Positions 31,807 through 41,740 of a DNA stretch of 64,000 nucleotides are shown here, piece after piece. Location of the stretch: positions 1,386,847,723-1,386,911,722 of the forward strand of contig OX336388.2 of the NCBI GenBank assembly GCA_946902985.2, in the 5' to 3' direction. The stretch is from Meconema thalassinum. Its lineage: Eukaryota; Arthropoda; Insecta; Orthoptera; Tettigoniidae. The number at the start of each line of letters is the position of its first letter. Position 1 is the first letter of the stretch. The position numbers and the translations under genes were made by a program. The notes under the pieces were generated by a model. That model searched no databases and was not told the origin of the DNA. It was given only the letters and a program-made list of their open reading frames with translations.

Positions 31807-33147
31807 GCTGGCTGGCTGGCTGGCTGGCTGAGTGTGTCCCCCCCCCCCCCCCTATCAACTCCTAAACGGCAGCAGCAATCGAATCCAAATTTGGTATGAG
31901 TAAAGATCTATACCTGAATATCTCACGGCCATATTTGAAATTGACGTCAGTGCTACCAACTGCTGAAAAATCGCAATTGAAATTTGAGCTCCATGTTGGA
32001 TATCTTGGAAAGTATGTATGGGAGCTATTCCAAAATTGGCACACATATAGACAATAATATTTCAGTTTAATTTCCAGGAGGCCATGCATGAAAGCGTTTT
32101 CAAAATGATTCTAAGCCTGCTGATAAGTCCAATTTTTAAATGTATATAACTTCTACACTATCAATTGGATTTCAACCAAATTTCGTATGTACTATGTGTA
32201 CATGATCAGGTATGACTGAGCGTATTCTTAAAAGCCACCAGGGCTGCCAACTGTTAATAAATGCTATCCCTCTATTCTCTTATCCAAATACCAATATATC
32301 AGAAAGTATGCAAGCCGACAGCTTTAAACTATGAAAAAGGTATAGTACCTGACATTCTAGGTTAATTTGTAGTAACGTATGTACGTCAGTGCTACCAACA
32401 TTATTCTAAGCCTGTTGATAGGACCAATTTTTAAATACATGTAACCTCTAAACTATCAATTGGATTTCAACCAAATTTTGTATGAGCTATGTGTATCGCA
32501 ACAGATATATCTATGCTTATTCTTAACTGGAACCAGGTTTGCCAACTGTTAATTAATGCTGTCTCTGTTTTTTACCCTAATATTAATATATCAGAAAGTA
32601 TGTAGGCCCACAGGTTTAAAATTTGCACACGTGTAGTACCTGACATTCTAGATTAATTTGGAGAAACTAATATACGTCAGTGCTGCCAACATGACTCTAA
32701 GCCTGCTGATAGGTCCAATTTTAAAATACATGTAACTTCTATACTACCAAATGGATATCATCCAAAATTGGCACAACAAGAGATCATAATATGTCATATT
32801 GATTCTGACCAACATATGCAAAACATTGTTGCCAACATGATTTTACGCGCGCTGTTAGATCCAATGTCTAACTGCATGTAACGTCCATGCTATCCATTGG
32901 ACTTCAACCAAATTTTGTATTTTTTACCCTAAGAAATGGAACTAACAATATATTCAGTCACCAGGGCTACCAACTGTAGTGCTCTATTAAGCTACATTAT
33001 ACCAGGTATATTTCGAACTTATTATAAATGTCGATGTTACCAAATTAATTTCGTCATTATTCTAGATAGGTCTATATAGATTGGCATGAATCTTAAATTT
33101 TAAGAAAAGTACGGTAGGCTCTTTAGTTCGTCACGGAACTTCTAGTT
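31686..33147 (+). mobile_element. Helentron-like element C (complete, with visible empty site)
   Basis: The 5' end is AGCAACTTTTC with arm GAAAAAGTAGACTTATGAGA. A GTCY microsatellite (31752-31830: GTCTGTCTGTCCGTCC, then GGCT units) and a C-run (31839-31853) follow. Core half-units carry GCTNCCAAC at 31952, about 32095 (degraded), 32243, 32391, 32538, 32682, 32828 and 32966. The 3' end has GTAGGCT, then hairpin AGTTCGTCACGGAACT and CTAG (33142-33145). The target in sister units is CACTATTTTTCATTATG. Here the T-run is followed by the element and then TTCAATATG, so the insertion went into T-T with no more than a 2-bp ambiguity. No ORF. Confidence 0.78.
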
Positions 33148-33775
33148 CAATATGAAACAGTTTCTCCCACCAATCAGAGCTCATGAAACAGTTGTGTGAC
33201 CAATTAGGTAAAGATAGCATCGCACCTGCGCTGACTTCCACGGTGCAGGTTCGTATCCTGGCGCAGTCAGCTGGCATTTGAGGGTGCGCAAATGCGAGGG
33301 AGCCGTGTCCGTAGATTTACTGGCACGTTAAAGATCCCCTTCGGGGCAAAATTCCGGCACCCCGGCGTCTCTAAAAGCCAGTGTAGTTAAAAGGGACGTA
33401 AAACCAATAACATTATTATTATATTATGACTTCCACGGCCTCCTATTTTAAATTTCACTGCGTGGCTAGTGTCATAGTGGTGTATTTTAGGAGGTCATGG
33501 TCAAATACGAGGCATTCTTTGCGTCCCATGCGCATAAAACTGGCAAAATCTCGACAGATATTTATGAATATTTATGTTCGAACATAAAATAGTTATAATT
33601 ATCGTCGAACATAAACAGTCGTATGCAACTCGCCTATAATGGTAATTAAGACACTTGCTTCGCTCGTTTCACGAACGTACTCGTGTCTTAATTATTGCAA
33701 TTAGAGGCTCGTTGCATAATGTACTATTATGTTCGACCCTGACTATTATATTTCAGAAAACTGTACTATTATGCG
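33148..33775 (+). repeat. Tandem unit X2 (rest), interrupted by a SINE
   Basis: Continues with GAAACAGTTTCTCCCACCAA, is interrupted at 33244-33427 and continues to ATAATGTACTATTATG (33716-33731). It includes a foldback-like CTTGCTTCGCTCGTTTCACG...CTCGTGTCTTAATTA segment absent from X1. Confidence 0.85.
33244..33427 (+). mobile_element. SINE delta, 5'-truncated, 11-bp TSD
   Basis: Starts at the B box region (CAGGTTCGTATCCTGG) and ends GACGTAAAACCAATAACATT with an (ATT) tail. TSD GACTTCCACGG at 33233-33243 and 33428-33438 is perfect. It inserted into X unit 2. Confidence 0.92.
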
Positions 33776-34200
33776 GCTAATTATAACACTATTTTTCATT
33801 ATGAAACAGTTTCTCCCACAAATCAGAGCTCAAGAAACCGTTGTTTGACCAATTAGATAATTAGATGCGCCGAGTTCCACGGCCTTCGAATTTAAATTTC
33901 ACTGCCTGGTCTAGTGTCATAGTAGGGTAATCGAGGAGGCCATGGTCAAATAGAGGCATTCTCTGCGTCTCATGCGCTCTGTTCAGTACATAAAACTGGT
34001 AAAATCTCGACCGATATCTATGAATATTTATGTTCGAACATAAAATAGTTATAATAATTATTGTCAAACATAAACAGTCGTATACATCTCGTCTATAATG
34101 GTAATAAAGACACTCGTATGGAAATTATAAAACTCGCTTACGCTCGCATATACTCGTGTCTTAATTATTGCCATTATAGGCTCGTTGCATAATGTACTAT
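33776..34200 (+). repeat. Tandem unit X3, uninterrupted
   Basis: Complete unit from TTATAACACTATTTTTCATT to ATAATGTACTATT. It serves as reference for the empty sites of element C (in its T-run) and of the 4.4-kb element (TA at 34195-34196). Contains the same TTATGTTCGAACATAA palindrome near 34027. Confidence 0.88.
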
Positions 34201-34945
34201 TTTAACACTGAGTTGCTTGCCTGAAGGAATTTTAATCGTAAGGACAATTCTCATGGTTTTTATCAGCACAAGAGGCAATCTCGGCCTATAGTACTTGAGT
34301 TTCAGCGCTCCTCTACATCATCCAAACACCTTGCCAGTTCCACATGGAATGTTAATTATAAATGAGGGCGGATGTGTTAAGGTGTGGTTTGTAATGGCAG
34401 TTGGCTGTGACTTGGGCCGGATACACACTGATGTTAATCTCCACTACATGGACCACTCTAGGAAACGGATAGAAGGGGCATAAAGAAAAAAGATACGAGC
34501 CTTACAGTAGTCGCATATGATGTGTAACATCTGACATGTTATTCTACTATGAAATTGAGATGAAATATATGTCAAGTCATCTGACATGTTATCCTACTCG
34601 TATACTACACAGCTTGGACATTCTTAAAATGTTAATTTACGCTCCGTTTTCATAATGGTACTATGATTAATGCATAGATTGTATTAGAGATATGCTACTG
34701 TCACACTTGTTTGAACAAACACCATATATTATATTGTAAATTAAGAGGAGGAATGAAACCATAGTCTCAAGCCTATCTATAGACTACTAGAAATAATGTT
34801 CAATACAATCAAATTTTCCAACTCCTGCTCGGTGCAAAATATTGTAATAAAAATTAGATAAATCGTAATTTCATGTAGATTCTGTTAAAATGACGCATAA
34901 TGGTATGATAAATATCGTTTAAATCGATAATCTGGTAGCAGAAAT
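34201..34945. other. No gene recognised
   Basis: Unique-looking; a CATCTGACATGTTAT-CTACT word is duplicated at about 34526 and 34579. No coding signal. Confidence 0.4.
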
Positions 34946-34947
34946 AA

Positions 34948-35025
34948 TTGCCGGGACTGGGGTTCGAACCTGAGACCTCAAGATTCGCAAACAAACACGC
35001 TATATCATCGCAGCTATTCCAGCCA
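34948..35025 (-). repeat. tRNA-like SINE head, isolated
   Basis: Minus strand: GGCTGGAATAGCTGCGATGA...B box CAGGTTCGAACCCCAGTCCC. No body or tail recognised on either side. A pseudo-tRNA or SINE head remnant; a functional gene is unlikely because the stems do not pair well. Confidence 0.5.
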
Positions 35026-35582
35026 CAGTTATTTAGAATACAAGACGGTTACTTATTTTCACGTACCGCCATGGTAGGCTAGCTCAGTTCCCGTATAAAC
35101 ACACAATGTGGGTTAATATCTGAATAGCCATTGTGCAGAAACATAATACCGGTATTGCCAACTAGTAACAATGTTTCATACTAAAGCATATCATCATTTA
35201 AATACTGATACGAAGACTTTGACCATGTGGTTTGTGTTTCAATCAGTTGACACCAGAGTTCGCATAACTTTGCATTGGAAAACACGTTACTCGGGGAGTG
35301 GATGCCCATCACTTTTATCCAGAGATTGAAAAATAGACCCTTAATAAATCATAATATTGTTTTCAGCAAATATGATATAATGAATATTTTCACACCAAAG
35401 AACGACAACTTGAAGATGATTTATTGTTGGAATAGCTGTAATGGGGCCTCCAAATATTGACGTAAACCGTATGGGAAAGTACTACGTTGTACCAATGTCC
35501 GCCACTGCGCGCGCTCATTGTTTCCTGTTACACTTTTCCGTCAATCCCACTTCCGTCCCTTCTTTCAAAATCACTCCCTCCA
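35026..35582. other. No gene recognised
   Basis: Only short frames, no repeat match. Confidence 0.4.
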
Positions 35583-35632
35583 AAATATCCACTCCCGGCA
35601 CTAAAAGCCATACGATAAATAAATAAATCCAG
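35583..35632 (+). repeat. SINE 3' module remnant
   Basis: ACTCCCGGCACTAAAAGCCA followed by TACGATAAATAAATAAAT: the tail module seen at 8370-8405 and 53100-53182. Confidence 0.7.
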
Positions 35633-35682
35633 CAACCGAGCGGAAAGATGTTGCACATCAAAAATGATCTTGAAATACATTG

Positions 35683-35885
35683 TAGGCTACTGTAGAAAAG
35701 TATATTTCCATGTAGTCATGCACTACTACAACACAATACATTTTAGGTACAGGTTTCTTGAGGTGTACACACTGGAATTGTTCTGTAGGACGGCACGTCC
35801 ACACACGGAGGGGACGCGTGTCAATGGAAAAGAAGAGCATTGTCAGATACACGGTATTGCAAGTTCAGCGACGATATACAGTATA
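35683..35885 (+). repeat. Repeat family G
   Basis: Shares with 56395-56580 (same strand) and 55985-56160 (opposite strand) the ordered words AAGTATATTTCC, CTGTAGGACGGCAC, ACACACGG, GAGCATTGTCAGATAC and GGTATTGCAAGTTCAGCGAC. Non-coding, origin unknown. Confidence 0.65.
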
Positions 35886-37150
35886 TATTGAGGGAGTTGA
35901 AGCAGTAAAGTCACAAGGTTCTCTTCCAAGGATCCTTGATCTGTTAAACATGAAGAAGACATCTCTGGTTTCTATAATAAAAGAACATTTAAGATACATT
36001 CAATTATCAGGCGTTCTAAAACCGATCATCGGAGTATCCAGGTACACACGATTCCGACTAGTATACGAACTTGCTGGAGAACTTTTCCTACTCGAAACTT
36101 TGAGACATTATCTCCTTTTTTCATCTACAGATAGTTGTACGTGGCTATTGCATGAAAGTGAAACGAGGAATTTCGGAAAGACTTCTACTCTATACAGGCT
36201 ATGATGAACAAATCATGGGCAGACACAGACCAGGAACTACGTAATTTTGTGACTTCGCTGGCAGTGCATGAGTATCACCACAGGGTGTGCAAAGTCAAGT
36301 CCTTTCGCGATCCAGATGACAATTGTGTGTGTGACCTCTGTTACAATTACTGCAAACGATATTACGTTGTCAATTGCAAACGACTTACTGTTATCACACT
36401 GTGACTGTAATTTATGCACAATTGTGCGTTTTACTTCCTCAACAGCTGACATATTTTGTGTATTTTTCTGCGGGATATACTGCGACGACTATTGAAGACG
36501 ATTACAAAACATACCAGCGTCATGATGAGTGGCAAAGTTAAAATGTCATTTACATGGTGTATATTAATGACACTTCAAGAGAAATATCGTGGAGTCCATT
36601 TTCTGTTGGTAAGACATTCAAATGCTGGCTGCAAAATTGGTTTGATCGTCCATCAGAGAAAGAATAGAAGAATATTTTTGCGCTCGCTAACTCGGATTTG
36701 CTTCTCCTAAACAATGCAAGGCCATTGTCCATATGGTACGCACATTTATACAAACTAGTTCTTCGTGCGGTTTTGTGTAGTAAGGGCAGCAAAAAACCGT
36801 TCGGGAGACTGGTGATAGGGGTTAACTTAGTTATGGCTAGGCTTTCGAACCTTGTTTGGTCAAAACTCGTCTAAATTCGCAATTTTCCCCAGTATATTGT
36901 TCTGCTTAGAATTAGGAACTGAAGGGAAGACCACTTGGAGTGATAAAAATAAACATTATTCTGAAGATAAATGAAATAAACCATCAACCAGCAAGCACAT
37001 TAAAGAAGAAGTCGTTTTCTTTAGAATATGTGTTGGCTTTTGTTCTTTCTAGCCACGCAGCCAGCTCATAACAAATATTACCAGCAAACACAGCTTATAT
37101 TTGTTATTAGTAATGTGTGACTCAACTTTCCCTTGAAATCAAAAATTAAT
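35886..37150. other. No gene recognised
   Basis: Frames up to about 150 codons overlap repeat G at their start (plus strand, 35758-36204), show no motif and overlap on both strands. A host exon cannot be excluded but has no support. Confidence 0.4.
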
Positions 37151-37154
37151 GTTT

Positions 37155-37335
37155 TCAGTCGGGGTCAACACGATTGTAGCCAATTATAATGGGTGGTTCC
37201 CTAATTCTGAAAAAAACTACATTTCGATCGTCAAGCGATCATCATCAGATCCTTTACACTTAGGCTATTAAATCTACGTCTACAAGTATGGGTTATGACA
37301 TTCGCAATAAATACACTAATGTAGTTTTTAATTTT
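37155..37335 (+). repeat. Left arm of inverted-repeat family M
   Basis: TTTTCAGTCGGGGTCAACAC, then AATGGGTGGTTCCCTAATTC, then CATTTCGATCGTCAAGCGAT and CATCATCAGATCC. The complement holds a perfect GATCG-CTTGA-CGATC hairpin next to GAAA. No partner arm within a few kilobases. Confidence 0.65.
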
Positions 37336-37479
37336 ATTTAGTCTATTTACCCTCTAGGTTGGTGGTTCCCACGGACTCAGCGACGGAACTCACCACTACC
37401 GCCTCTACGGGCAATGTCCTGGAGCTTGAAACATCTGGTCGGAGTGGATACAACCGGGGAGGTGTGTTCAGCACTTCGC

Positions 37480-37825
37480 CCAGGCGGCCTCACCTGCAAT
37501 GCGAACAGGGGCCTCATGAGGGATGGGAAGGGAGGGGAGGATTGGGATGGAGAGGCGAGGAAGAGGGAAGGAGGCGGCCGTGGCCTTACAGAAGGTACCA
37601 TCCCGGCATTTGGCCAAAGACGAAGTGGGAAACCACGGAAAACCACTTCGAGGATGGCAGAGGTGCGAATCGAACCCCCTCTACTCATTTGGACCACCTG
37701 AGGCTGAGTAGACCCCGTTCCAGTCCTCATACCACTTTTCAAATTTCGTGGCAGGGCCGGGAATCGAACCCAGGACCTCCGGGGCGGCAACTAACCATAC
37801 TGACCGCTACGCTACGGAGGCGACC
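37480..37825 (-). mobile_element. SINE alpha, good copy
   Basis: Minus-strand head 37825-37740 (CCTCCGTAGCGTAGCGGTCA, B box GGGTTCGATTCCCGG). The body has GTGGTTTTCCGTGGTTTCCC and GGATGGTACCTTCTGTAAGG; the left end is irregular. Long frames here (95-161 codons) are by-products of the GC-rich SINE. Confidence 0.8.
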
Positions 37826-38029
37826 ACTTATGTATTTGCTGTAGTTATTAAACTAGCACAACTAGTCAACATATGTTATTTTTGTTGAGATACTGACAGT
37901 GGTGATTGTCCTTTAAGTTTGCTTGCTTAGTGTGATTATGTGATTGTTATTAAATGGTCAGGATATTGCGGATTGTGCACTTAGCTGTTTGAGCTGTGTG
38001 TGGTCCGTTTCCGCGCAACTGTCTGCACT

Positions 38030-38168
38030 AAAACTTGTTGTTGCTCCAATTAGGGGCTTGGTACATAAGCCCCGTGTACTTGTATATGTGCGGACATCTG
38101 ATAACTCAAGTTATTGTAGTACCTGTAGTAGTGTGTGTAGTTGTAACCATTGTGGCCTAGTATTGGTA
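38030..38168 (-). repeat. SINE alpha/gamma tail fragment
   Basis: Minus strand: ACACACTACTACAGGTACTA and CAAGTACACGGGGCTTATGT. It is the 3' tail only, cut by the SINE beta insertion at 38171. Confidence 0.6.
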
Positions 38169-38170
38169 CA

Positions 38171-38502
38171 GCCTCCGTGGCTTAGGCGGTAGCAAGCCGG
38201 TCTCTCACCGCTGGGTCCGTGGTTCAACTCGCGGTCTCTCCATGTGAGATCTGTGCTGGACAAAACGGCGGCAGGCAGGTTCTTCTCCGGGTACTCCGGT
38301 TTTCCCTGTCAAAAATGTCATTCCAGCATCACTCTACACTATAATTTCATTACATCTGTCATTCATTTCATCATTGCCTCAGAGGAGTGCGACAGGCTTC
38401 GGCAGCCGGCACAGTTCATATCCTCGCCGCTAGATGGGGACTTCATTCATCCATCCCTGACCCGGTCGGTTGACTGGCAGCAGGCTGTGGATTTTCATTT
38501 TT
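38171..38502 (+). mobile_element. SINE beta, full length
   Basis: Head GCCTCCGTGGCTTAGGCGGT, B box decayed to GTGGTTCAACTCGCGG, body with GGGTACTCCGGTTTTCCCTG, tail GTGGATTTTCATTTTTC. TSD ATTGGTACAG (38162-38171) against ATTGGGACAG (38506-38515). Confidence 0.88.
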
Positions 38503-38515
38503 CTCATTGGGACAG

Positions 38516-39244
38516 GTGCCCCGGGGATGGATGGACTTTGAATGAGTATGAAGAAACTCAGAGGAAACTCCATTGAAGATGGCGTGAATCTCTCCAGTAC
38601 AATCGGCTACACTGCTACGCTTGAGACGGAGTGCGGTCACGTGGGGAAGGCAGGCACTCCATTAGATGGGAAACGTAATACCCTGCAGTGTCACGCTGTT
38701 AATTAGCAGTTATACGTCAAATGTCTCGTAAGTAAACAACAAGGGCCAGTTATCTCATTAGGTGAGCACAATTCATTACAAGAAGCGCTTTATCTTACGT
38801 CACGAGTAAGTGCAATTAGAAGCATCCTGTAGCGTGGACACCCACTATCTGCACAGTACATAGCCTAATTCATGCTCCTGGCGAGATTCTTAAACGTCTT
38901 ATAGAACACAAATATTATGTATCCGGCTGTAACCATAGCTAAAGCCCTGCGCGGATGCGGATAGAGTTTGTATGGCTCTGCGGATAACGGATAATCTGTG
39001 GATTAAGTTTAGAGTAAATTTGCGGATAGTTTTTTAGAATGAAGACTGGATTTTTTAAAAATAATTTTTGATTTTGCAAGAATTTCGTCTTTCACTCTTC
39101 TTGTTATTTCCCTATTTGCTTTCGTTTGGCTTGTAGGAGAATAATTGAAAAGTGAAAGAAACCATTCATGGAAATGCCCTCAATCAGTGTTGACTTATCT
39201 CCCAAAAAAGACATTTATACCTGCACTTGCCTGCGTGGGTGTGT
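38516..39244. other. No gene recognised; GCGGATA-rich patch
   Basis: 38948-39030 carries repeated GCGGAT / CGGATAA words (GCGCGGATGCGGATAG, GCGGATAACGGATAATC), a pattern I associate with MITE termini but cannot assign. The remainder is unique. Confidence 0.4.
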
Positions 39245-39257
39245 CCGACGACCAAGT

Positions 39258-39590
39258 GAATGAAAATCCACAGCCTGCTTCCAGTCTCCGACCGGGTCAG
39301 GAATGGAATGAATGAAGCCCCCATCTAGCGGCGAGGATATGAACTGTGCCGGCTGCCGAGGCCTGACGCACTCCTCTGGGGCAATGATTAAATGAATGAC
39401 AGATGAAATGAAATGATAGTGGAGAGTGTTGCTGGAATGAAATTTTGACAGGGAAAACCGGAGTACCCGGAGAAAAACCAGTCTGCCCCCGTTCTGTCCA
39501 GCACAGATCTCACATGGAGTGACGGGGATTTGAACCACAGACCCAGTGGTGAGAGGCCGGCGTGCTGCCGCCTAAGCCACGGAGGCTTTG
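39258..39590 (-). mobile_element. SINE beta, full length, 13-bp TSD
   Basis: Minus-strand copy, head at 39587. A perfect 13-bp duplication CCGACGACCAAGT lies at 39245-39257 and 39591-39603. Sequence close to the copies at 43460 and 6228, so among the younger ones. Confidence 0.92.
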
Positions 39591-39689
39591 CCGACGACCA
39601 AGTAAGTGTTATAATTATCCACTCACTGTTTCACATGCCCTTAGAGGGTCAAAACTCAGTCAATATTTTCTTGTGATTCTCATATAGCC

Positions 39690-40020
39690 TAAGGGAACGA
39701 GGCTCTGCCAAGAATCTTAATTCTGGTTCCAGGACTAGAAAGGGGTACACTCAGCCTCGTGAGATAAAACTGAGAATAGGCAGCTTCGATTCGTACCTCG
39801 TCCATCCTGGAAGTGGTTTTCCGTGGTTTCCCCCTATCTACTCCTGGCAAATGCCGGGATGATACCTAAGTGAAGGCCACGACCGACTCCTACCCAAATC
39901 CTACCTCAATCACAAACACACACTGTAGTACAGCCATCACAGTGGCACAGGTTATCAGACATATTCTACACACACCCAAGTACACGGGGTTACATGACTA
40001 CAATGAATCAAAGCCCTAAA
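39690..40020 (+). mobile_element. SINE alpha, head-truncated
   Basis: Begins at GAGGCTCTGCCAAGAATCTT, with body GTGGTTTTCCGTGGTTTCCC and CAAATGCCGGGATGATACC. The tail has ACACACCCAAGTACACGGGG. The tRNA-like head is mostly missing. Confidence 0.75.
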
Positions 40021-40109
40021 AGCCTCAACAACTACAAAAAAAGGAAAATCCTAGACCTAGAAAAAGCAAAATTAAGTTTTATTTATTCTCATTCTTTGTA
40101 CTATTAAGG

Positions 40110-40312
40110 AAGTAGAGGGGGGGATAAGAATCTTGTAGTTTGACGTGGCCATTAATCTCTCAATCATGAGCCTCAAGATCTCGATTTTCACGTGGAATCC
40201 GAACCACAGGACGTGATATAACTTTTCAAAAATTTCAGATATATTGGCGGGGAATTGAACCCGGTCTACCTTGGTGAAAGGCAAGCAGCTTGACCACTGC
40301 ACCACCACGTAT
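40110..40312 (-). mobile_element. SINE zeta (head GGTGGTGCAGTGGTCAAG)
   Basis: Minus strand: head with A box TGCAGTGGTCAAGCTGC and B box GGGTTCAATTCCCCG. The body has GTGGTTCGGATTCCACGTG and TCATGATTGAGAGATTAATG, and it ends near AAGATTCTTATCCCCCC. Part of this body is embedded in the composite at 7590-7690. Confidence 0.68.
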
Positions 40313-40359
40313 AGGTTTAGACCAGGTTATCAGTTTCGTAAATATTATGATAATAGGGA

Positions 40360-40984
40360 AAGCTGCAGTCACCTTCACCGACAACGATTTTCAAACACCA
40401 TTGGACGAGTGTTCGCTCTGAGCCATACAGACCGTGAGAGATACTTTCTCCGTCTCATCCTGCAGCATACCTATCAACCTAAGTTATGAAGTTCTCAGAA
40501 CCAATGATGTAGCACTCTGTGCGTCACTTCAAGAAGCTGCCGAAAAGTTAAATTTAATTTCTTGAAATATCAAGAGTGGGTACAGTGCTTACAGCTGGCA
40601 CTCAATTTCAAAATGTCTTCCCGTCTAAAGCTGATTTTCCCTATCATCTGGCTATTTCTCAATCATTCAGACCTACCACCGCATAATAAGTTCTAGAAAT
40701 ACAACTGTCATGCTAATTAGAAACCTGAACGTTAAAAATGGCATCATCAATAAACGAGAATGGCCATTAAACAATTCACAAGAAAATGTGGCATTACACT
40801 TAGAATCTCGGTAACATTGCCATACTCCATCATGCCGTTCACCATGACCAGAAAACAGCTCCCAAATAAAATTGACTATGATATGACCATAAACAAATCT
40901 AAAGGTCAAACGTTGCAAAAGGAAGGCATGAACTTGCCGCACCCAGTGCTTTTACATGGTCATTTGTGTGTGGTTTTTCTCTAG
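40360..40984 (+). pseudogene. Helitron Rep/helicase C-terminal fragment, frameshifted
   Basis: Plus-strand pieces in different frames read as the Pif1-like helicase of a Helitron transposase. 40400-40486: IGRVFALSHTDRERYFLRLI. 40489-40557: LRTNDVALCASLQEAAEKL. 40692-40755: NTTVMLIRNLNVKNGIIN. 40835-40984: PFTMTRKQLPNK, then helicase motif V MTINKSKGQTLQ, then a motif VI-like HLCVVFL before the stop. The intervening Walker A region is lost. Order and spacing fit the end of the Helitron protein, which unwinds DNA during rolling-circle transposition. The copy is dead but shows that autonomous Helitrons or Helentrons have existed in this genome. Element termini not found. Confidence 0.82.
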
Positions 40985-41439
40985 AGTATAAACTATCTAC
41001 TGATATTGAAACATATCAGTCTGTTTTGTTTTCACCGTCTGAAAAGTTGCAATATCAATATTGTATGTATTCTTTATTGTCCGACAGATAGACTCCACTA
41101 GTGACAATATAATAATTAACAATAAAATTTACAAGTATAAACAAAACAAAAACAGCAAACACGAACAAAAATAGAAATACACTAATCTATTATAAATCAA
41201 TTGTTATTAAGGCAACACTGAAAAACGGCTTTAAAGCGCTCTATATAAACTATCTCCCGTATTTGTAATCATCAAGGAAAACAACAATCAAACAATAACA
41301 GAAGAGTGGACCATTACTCAAATGATGTCTTCAGGGGCGTTTTGTAAACGATTTTTAAATAAATGATCTGTAAAATACCATCCATACCTAAGATATAATA
41401 TAACAGGTCTCTTCACCCGGGTGAAGCTAGGTACTATCG
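40985..41439. other. No gene recognised; M-terminus scrap
   Basis: ATTAAGGCAACACTGAAAAA at about 41205-41225 matches the outer end of family M. The rest is AT-rich with no feature. Confidence 0.4.
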
Positions 41440-41740
41440 CTATAATGAGTAATGAGTATGACATTTCTTCCCGTTTCCATGGGTACCCCTGATCCAAACT
41501 TCATAAGAGGAGTTGATGAGAGGTGAAATTCATGAAGATGGATGAAACTGGGAATGAGTTGAATGCAAGCAGCCGTGGCCTATTACAGGATACCGTGCCG
41601 GCAATTTGCTTCGAGTTCAAAATGAGATTCCACGGAAAACTATTTCAAGCACAGCCAATGGTGGGTTCAATCCCAGTCGTCTTCCAAGTTTCGGAGATAA
41701 ACTTGCATCCTAAGGCGCGTAAATTTCCCGGGTGACCTTT
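41440..41740 (-). mobile_element. SINE alpha-like mosaic, decayed
   Basis: Minus strand: TTTTCCGTGGAATCTCATTT and GCCGGCACGGTATCCTGTAA belong to the alpha body. CATCAACTCCTCTTATGAAG belongs to the variant tail seen at 11860-11990. The head is lost. Confidence 0.5.

Noticed and set aside
35758..36204. 148-codon frame as a host gene
   Set aside because: Its first third is repeat family G, no domain is recognisable, and there is no support for splicing.
37359..37844. 161-codon plus-strand frame and 137-codon minus-strand frame
   Set aside because: Both lie over a GC-rich SINE alpha copy, overlap each other on opposite strands and have no protein motif.
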